DNA from: Planctomycetota bacterium
GTDB taxonomy: Bacteria > Planctomycetota > Planctomycetia > Planctomycetales > Planctomycetaceae
NCBI GenBank assembly: GCA_023417655.1
Contig: JAEZFD010000055.1
Span: 1 to 41,874, forward strand
Direction: 5' to 3'
Length of the DNA: 41,874 nucleotides
Below the pieces are notes generated by a model. That model made no database searches. It was not told the DNA's origin and saw nothing but the letters and a program-made list of their open reading frames with translations. Each line of letters begins with the position of its first letter. Position 1 is the stretch's first letter. Positions 41,358-41,874 of the stretch are shown here, in pieces. The position numbers were made by a program, and so were the translations under genes.

Positions 41358-41874
41358 ATGTCACAGAAAAACTACTATCAGATTCTCGGCGTGTCTCGGG
41401 ATGCGACGCAGGAACAGATTCGTAAAGCGTTCAAGAAGCTCGCCCGGGAAAATCACCCGGATGCGAAGAAGGACGATCCTGCCGCAGCAGAACGATTCAA
41501 AGAGGCTGCCGAAGCCTATGACGTCCTGGGCGACGAGGACAAACGAAAGAAGTACGATCAGTTCGGCGAGAACTGGAAGCACTTCGGGCAGGGTGGCGGA
41601 CCGCAGGGAAATCCATTTCGGAATGGTGGCCCCGTTGATGTCGACCTGCGGGATATCTTTGGAGGACAAGGGGCAGTCGATCTCGAAGAACTCTTCGGCG
41701 GCATGTTTGGAGGTGGTGCTCGCGGGGCGCGGACCCGGACTCCACGGACCCGACGTGGGGAAGATCTCGCAGCATCCATCGTCGTGCCGTTCCAGACCGC
41801 TGCTCTGGGAGGCAATTTCGACCTGACTGTTGACCGGGAGGGGACGACAGAAGTTCTTGGAGTCAAAATCCCCC
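41358..41874 (+). CDS. DnaJ/CbpA-type J-domain chaperone (cut at the window end)
   Basis: The open frame runs off the right edge after 172 codons with no stop. The J domain is complete: MSQKNYYQILGVSRDATQEQ, FKKLARENHPDAKKDD with the HPD tripeptide, and EAYDVLGDEDKRKKYDQFG. A Gly/Phe-rich region follows (FGGQGAVDLEELFGGMFGGG), then the start of the client-binding beta domain (RRGEDLAASIVVPFQTAALGG). No zinc-finger cysteines are seen before the edge. In classic DnaJ they come within the client-binding part, so CbpA-type is possible but not settled. A TGCTAGAAT extended -10 element at 41343-41351 lies so close that the mRNA may be leaderless. Confidence 0.92.
   Translation, partial: MSQKNYYQILGVSRDATQEQIRKAFKKLARENHPDAKKDDPAAAERFKEAAEAYDVLGDEDKRKKYDQFGENWKHFGQGGGPQGNPFRNGGPVDVDLRDIFGGQGAVDLEELFGGMFGGGARGARTRTPRTRRGEDLAASIVVPFQTAALGGNFDLTVDREGTTEVLGVKIP

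Noticed and set aside
1..41874. CRISPR array, tRNA or rRNA genes, insertion sequences
   Set aside because: No regularly spaced repeats, cloverleaf-like or rRNA core sequences, or transposase motifs were seen while reading both strands.

Overview
This window is chromosomal DNA of a bacterium, most likely a planctomycete (phylum Planctomycetota, Planctomycetales-like). The gene content points that way: secreted beta-propeller, SASA-type esterase and ceramidase-like proteins, a Tat-exported Gfo/Idh/MocA oxidoreductase, an ExbB/ExbD/ExbD cluster, a bacterial SET protein, and two genes of the methanofuran/H4MPT C1 pathway, which in bacteria is known from planctomycetes and methylotrophs. No rRNA, tRNA, CRISPR array, prophage or complete insertion sequence was recognised. 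Assignment is by reading protein motifs, not by database search.

Layout. 1-4758 (minus) is the first half of a complex I operon, nuoA-B-C-D-E-F, running off the left edge where nuoG would be expected. 4759-5794 is about 1 kb without a convincing gene. Then come rpsT (plus), a phosphoglucomutase/phosphomannomutase (minus), hisF with an insertion (plus), and a long uvrA (minus) carrying an extra truncated third module. 12919-16509 (plus) holds a secreted beta-propeller protein followed by an ATP-grasp ligase and a hydantoinase-A-like kinase that match MfnD and MfnF of methanofuran synthesis. 16808-19176 (plus) holds an FHA-FHA-STAS protein and a GT4 glycosyltransferase. 19419-23342 (plus) is a translation/export block, ffh-rpsP-trmD-rplS-yraN, lacking the usual rimM and rnhB.

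23625-31672 is a set of exported or catabolic genes: a Tat-exported Gfo/Idh/MocA protein, a ceramidase-like hydrolase with a small coupled membrane protein, a SASA esterase, a small periplasmic coiled-coil protein, an M20 peptidase and an MFS transporter. 31957-37106 carries csrA (with a clear sigma70-type promoter), lysS, an M16 homologue without the zinc motif, an S4-domain RNA-binding protein and isocitrate dehydrogenase. 37541-40447 (minus) is a tight operon of an ExbB-like channel protein, two ExbD proteins and a membrane protein of unknown function, joined by ATGA overlaps. The right end has a SET-domain gene (minus) and the start of a dnaJ/cbpA-type gene (plus) that is cut by the window edge.

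Nine intrinsic terminators can be placed with good stems and T-runs. The most interesting points are the uvrA architecture, the methanofuran-type gene pair, the FHA-FHA-STAS protein, the loss of rimM/rnhB from the trmD block, the ExbB/D-linked unknown, and a repeated TTGCGTA-type motif between the divergent ceramidase and esterase genes.
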